Shown in pieces: positions 55,111-56,722 of a stretch of DNA of 56,722 nucleotides. The DNA comes from Bacteroidota bacterium (GTDB lineage: Bacteria; Bacteroidota; Bacteroidia; UKL13-3), in assembly GCA_034439655.1 (NCBI GenBank), contig JAWXAU010000031.1, positions 1-56,722 on the forward strand, in the 5' to 3' direction. The notes beneath the pieces are model-generated. The model was not told where the DNA came from, did no database searches, and worked only from the letters and a program-made list of their open reading frames with translations. Every line of letters starts with the position of its first letter. Position 1 is the stretch's first letter. Made by a program: the position numbers and the translations under genes.

Positions 55111-55278
55111 ATGACCTCGTGCGGTTATATATGTCCCAAATGCGAAGGCCGTGGTTACACGGATACGGGGGAGGATTGTGATTGGTGTTCTCCTTTACCA
55201 CCGCCAGTATCAGAAATTTTTCAAAAACCTACTGATATTGATGACTATTTGCCAACTCTATTGGCCGGTAAATTTTAA
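55111..55278 (+). CDS. small zinc-ribbon-like protein
   Basis: 55 residues from the ATG at 55111. It has four clustered cysteines in CPKCEGRGYTDTGEDCDWC, the CxxCxGxG style of DnaJ zinc fingers, followed by an acidic tail ending LLAGKF. An upstream in-frame start at 55036 would translate an AGTATCAAGT repeat and is rejected. The stop codon is directly followed, in the same frame, by the RAYT transposase remnant. The function is unknown; a zinc-binding adaptor is plausible. Confidence 0.6.
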   Translation: MTSCGYICPKCEGRGYTDTGEDCDWCSPLPPPVSEIFQKPTDIDDYLPTLLAGKF

Positions 55279-55881
55279 CATATATATAATCGAGGTAATA
55301 ACCGAGAAAATTTATTTTATTTGGATAAGAATTATAAATATTTCATGACGAAGTATGACTGGTTTCTCAGAGATTATATTGATTTATACGCGTATTCCTT
55401 GATGCCGAATCATTTCCACATGTTGGTTAAAATTAAAGATGAGGGTGAGGTTTTGGAGGCCGACAGGTTAAGCCGCAGACGCGAAAGGTCTGAAAGATTT
55501 TTCGGGTCTGCGGGGGCTGCTGCTGCAGGAATAGTCAGCCAAAAATTTGGTAATTTTTTTAATTCCTACGCCAAAAGTATCAACCTCCAAGAGAATCGAG
55601 TTGGAAGTTTGTTCCAGAAACCTTTCAGAAGGAAGATGATTGATTCTGAATCCTATTTTACTAGGATAATTGCTTATATTCATTGTAATCCGCAACTGCA
55701 CGGAATTGCGAATGATTTTAGAAAATATCCCTATAGTTCTTATCAAACTATTATAGAAGCTAAATCAAAGTTGCTTAAACATGAGGCGGTTTTAGAATGG
55801 TTTGTAACAATAGAAAATTATATAGATCATCATGAATATTATATTACTAAAAAAGAAGATGAAAAGTGGATTATAGAATAG
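55279..55881 (+). mobile_element. REP-associated tyrosine transposase (RAYT, Y1 type), 5'-truncated
   Basis: The frame from 55279 begins HIYNRGNNRENLFYLDKNYK, the usual residues ~10-30 of RAYT proteins, with no start codon before it. Translation could only begin at a later TTG (55321) or ATG (55345). The metal-binding motif is MPNHFHMLVKI, followed by FFNSYAKSINLQENRVGSLF and the tyrosine-bearing helix AYIHCNPQLHGI. RAYTs act on short palindromic REP sequences. The truncation suggests it is inactive or uses an internal start. Confidence 0.85.
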
Positions 55882-55914
55882 ACAATAAATTGGTACTTTT
55901 TTCGTTTATCTCAT

Positions 55915-56604
55915 ATGGGTAAAATTCTCCTCAGTTTTTGTACATGTTTGGTGCCGATGCATTGCGGCTCTTCGCCAATTCCGAAGCCTACTAAAGCAAA
56001 TGCCTCTACTCCCAAAATACATGATTTATATATGGACTCGACCTTGGCCGATGGATTTGATTATCCCTTTGGAGATGGAAATGGCGGCGGAGATTATATA
56101 GACAAAGCGACAGGATTAAAACACAGCGGTTGGTATATCGCTACCAAAACTACTGAAGTATACGCATTAGGTGTGCATACGGGCGAAGACTGGAATGGCA
56201 AAGGCGGTGGCAATACCGATTTAGGGCAGGTTGTGTGTACTACAGGAAAAGGATTAGTAAAAGCAGCTCAAGATTTTGGTGTACCATGGGGTAATATTAT
56301 AGTTATCGAGCACCGTTTTATTGAGAATAATAAGGTGGATACAATATACTCTGTGTATATGCATTTGGCAACGATATCGGTGAAGGAAAATGATCTCCTA
56401 AACAAACGTCAATTGATTGGAACTATTGGCGATGGCAGTGGAAGTTAGAAAGCTTTAAGTAATAAAATTATCGATGCCAAAACATTTGCACGTATTGCTT
56501 ACGCTTGGAAGAACAAAACTTGTCCACCACAAAATACGGGGCTTGGTGGAGGTATTGGCATACATGGCTGGAACGGCGATTGGCCGGATGATGCTAGGGA
56601 TTTA
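55915..56604 (+). pseudogene. decayed M23 peptidase / L,D-transpeptidase-like gene
   Basis: From the ATG at 55915 a leader-like start (MGKILLSFCTCLVPMHCGSS) is followed by an M23 domain with VHTGEDWNGKGGG and YSVYMHLATISV. It stops at a TAG (56446-56448) exactly where the HxH motif should follow IGTIGDGSGS. The same frame continues as KALSNKIIDAKTFARIAYAW and GIGIHGWNGDWPDDARDL, which resembles the end of a YkuD-type L,D-transpeptidase just before its catalytic Cys. It then runs into palindromic copy F. Both enzymatic halves lack their final catalytic residues. The fusion may result from a deletion between two cell-wall enzyme genes. Confidence 0.7.
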
Positions 56605-56722
56605 ATACCAATTCTTAAACTAAAATAGTTCTCCGCCTGTGGCGGATTGGTTTGTAGAATGGTAATGCCGAACTACATCCCGAAAGCATTCGGGATTAGT
56701 CCCTTTCTTTTGGACTATTATA
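56605..56722 (+). repeat. dispersed palindromic element, copy F (cut by the window end)
   Basis: ATACCAATTCTTAAACTAAA, CTCCGCCTGTGGCGG, CATCCCGAAAGCATTCGGGAT, then GGACTATTATA at the last base. It is the copy closest to consensus and the only one that seems to interrupt a coding frame. Confidence 0.82.

Overview
The window looks like a chromosomal segment of a low-GC member of the Bacteroidota. The case rests on four secreted giants or exported proteins with type IX secretion sorting tails (three type A, one gliding-type CHU_C tail), PKD arrays, an NAD-linked formate dehydrogenase of a common Bacteroidota form, small protein families typical of the phylum, and repeated matches to the phylum's TAnnTTTG promoter box just upstream of genes, of a tRNA and of structured RNAs. 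No phage block, plasmid functions, rRNA or CRISPR array is visible.

Layout. 1-2.7 kb holds decayed or frameshifted small genes (an Imm5-like immunity protein, a small conserved protein, a PNPOx-family protein) around an intact ECF sigma factor and its small membrane partner. 2.7-9.4 kb holds a Methyltransf_32 enzyme, a leucine-rich-repeat protein, a trypsin-fold protease, a pirin, a conserved unknown protein, a YdeI/DUF1905 protein and an O-antigen-ligase-like membrane protein. Upstream of the last lies an unassigned structured RNA gene candidate (9547-9720). 9.9-11.2 kb has a T9SS cargo protein and a tiny exported His/Lys-rich peptide sharing a bidirectional terminator. 11.7-16.3 kb is a two-gene formate dehydrogenase (a NuoE-NuoF fusion plus the molybdopterin subunit). 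17.7-25.7 kb carries two large exported repeat proteins in convergent orientation.

26.0-38.9 kb carries a lone glycosyltransferase and then ten tightly packed co-directional genes: clpC, rlmH, trmN6, a DinB protein, an asparagine-synthase-like enzyme without its glutaminase domain, four GT4 glycosyltransferases in an A-B-B'-A' paralogue order, and lipB. Four of the ten start with TTG. A tRNA-Ser(UGA) with a textbook promoter follows. Behind it is a cloverleaf-like inverted-repeat region whose second copy is split by an internally deleted IS4-family element with perfect 18-bp ends and a 9-bp target duplication.

40.4-41.7 kb is an AAA/DUF4143 ATPase bracketed by two nearly identical 35-nt hairpins. 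41.9-50 kb holds an M20 dipeptidase, a Rossmann/DUF2520 protein, a small secreted helical protein and a 1621-residue protein with 15 PKD units. 50.1-55 kb holds a glycosylasparaginase with a Tat-like leader, CutC, and then a SAM-I riboswitch plus terminator controlling a methionine branch (cystathionine gamma-synthase, homoserine dehydrogenase). The right end has a small zinc-ribbon protein, a 5'-truncated RAYT transposase and a decayed M23/L,D-transpeptidase gene that runs into a dispersed palindromic repeat. That repeat occurs six times in the window.

The observations that most merit follow-up are the orphan structured RNA, the hairpin-bracketed ATPase cassette, and the six-copy palindromic repeat family together with the neighbouring RAYT gene. 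All functional names come from motif reading without database searches.
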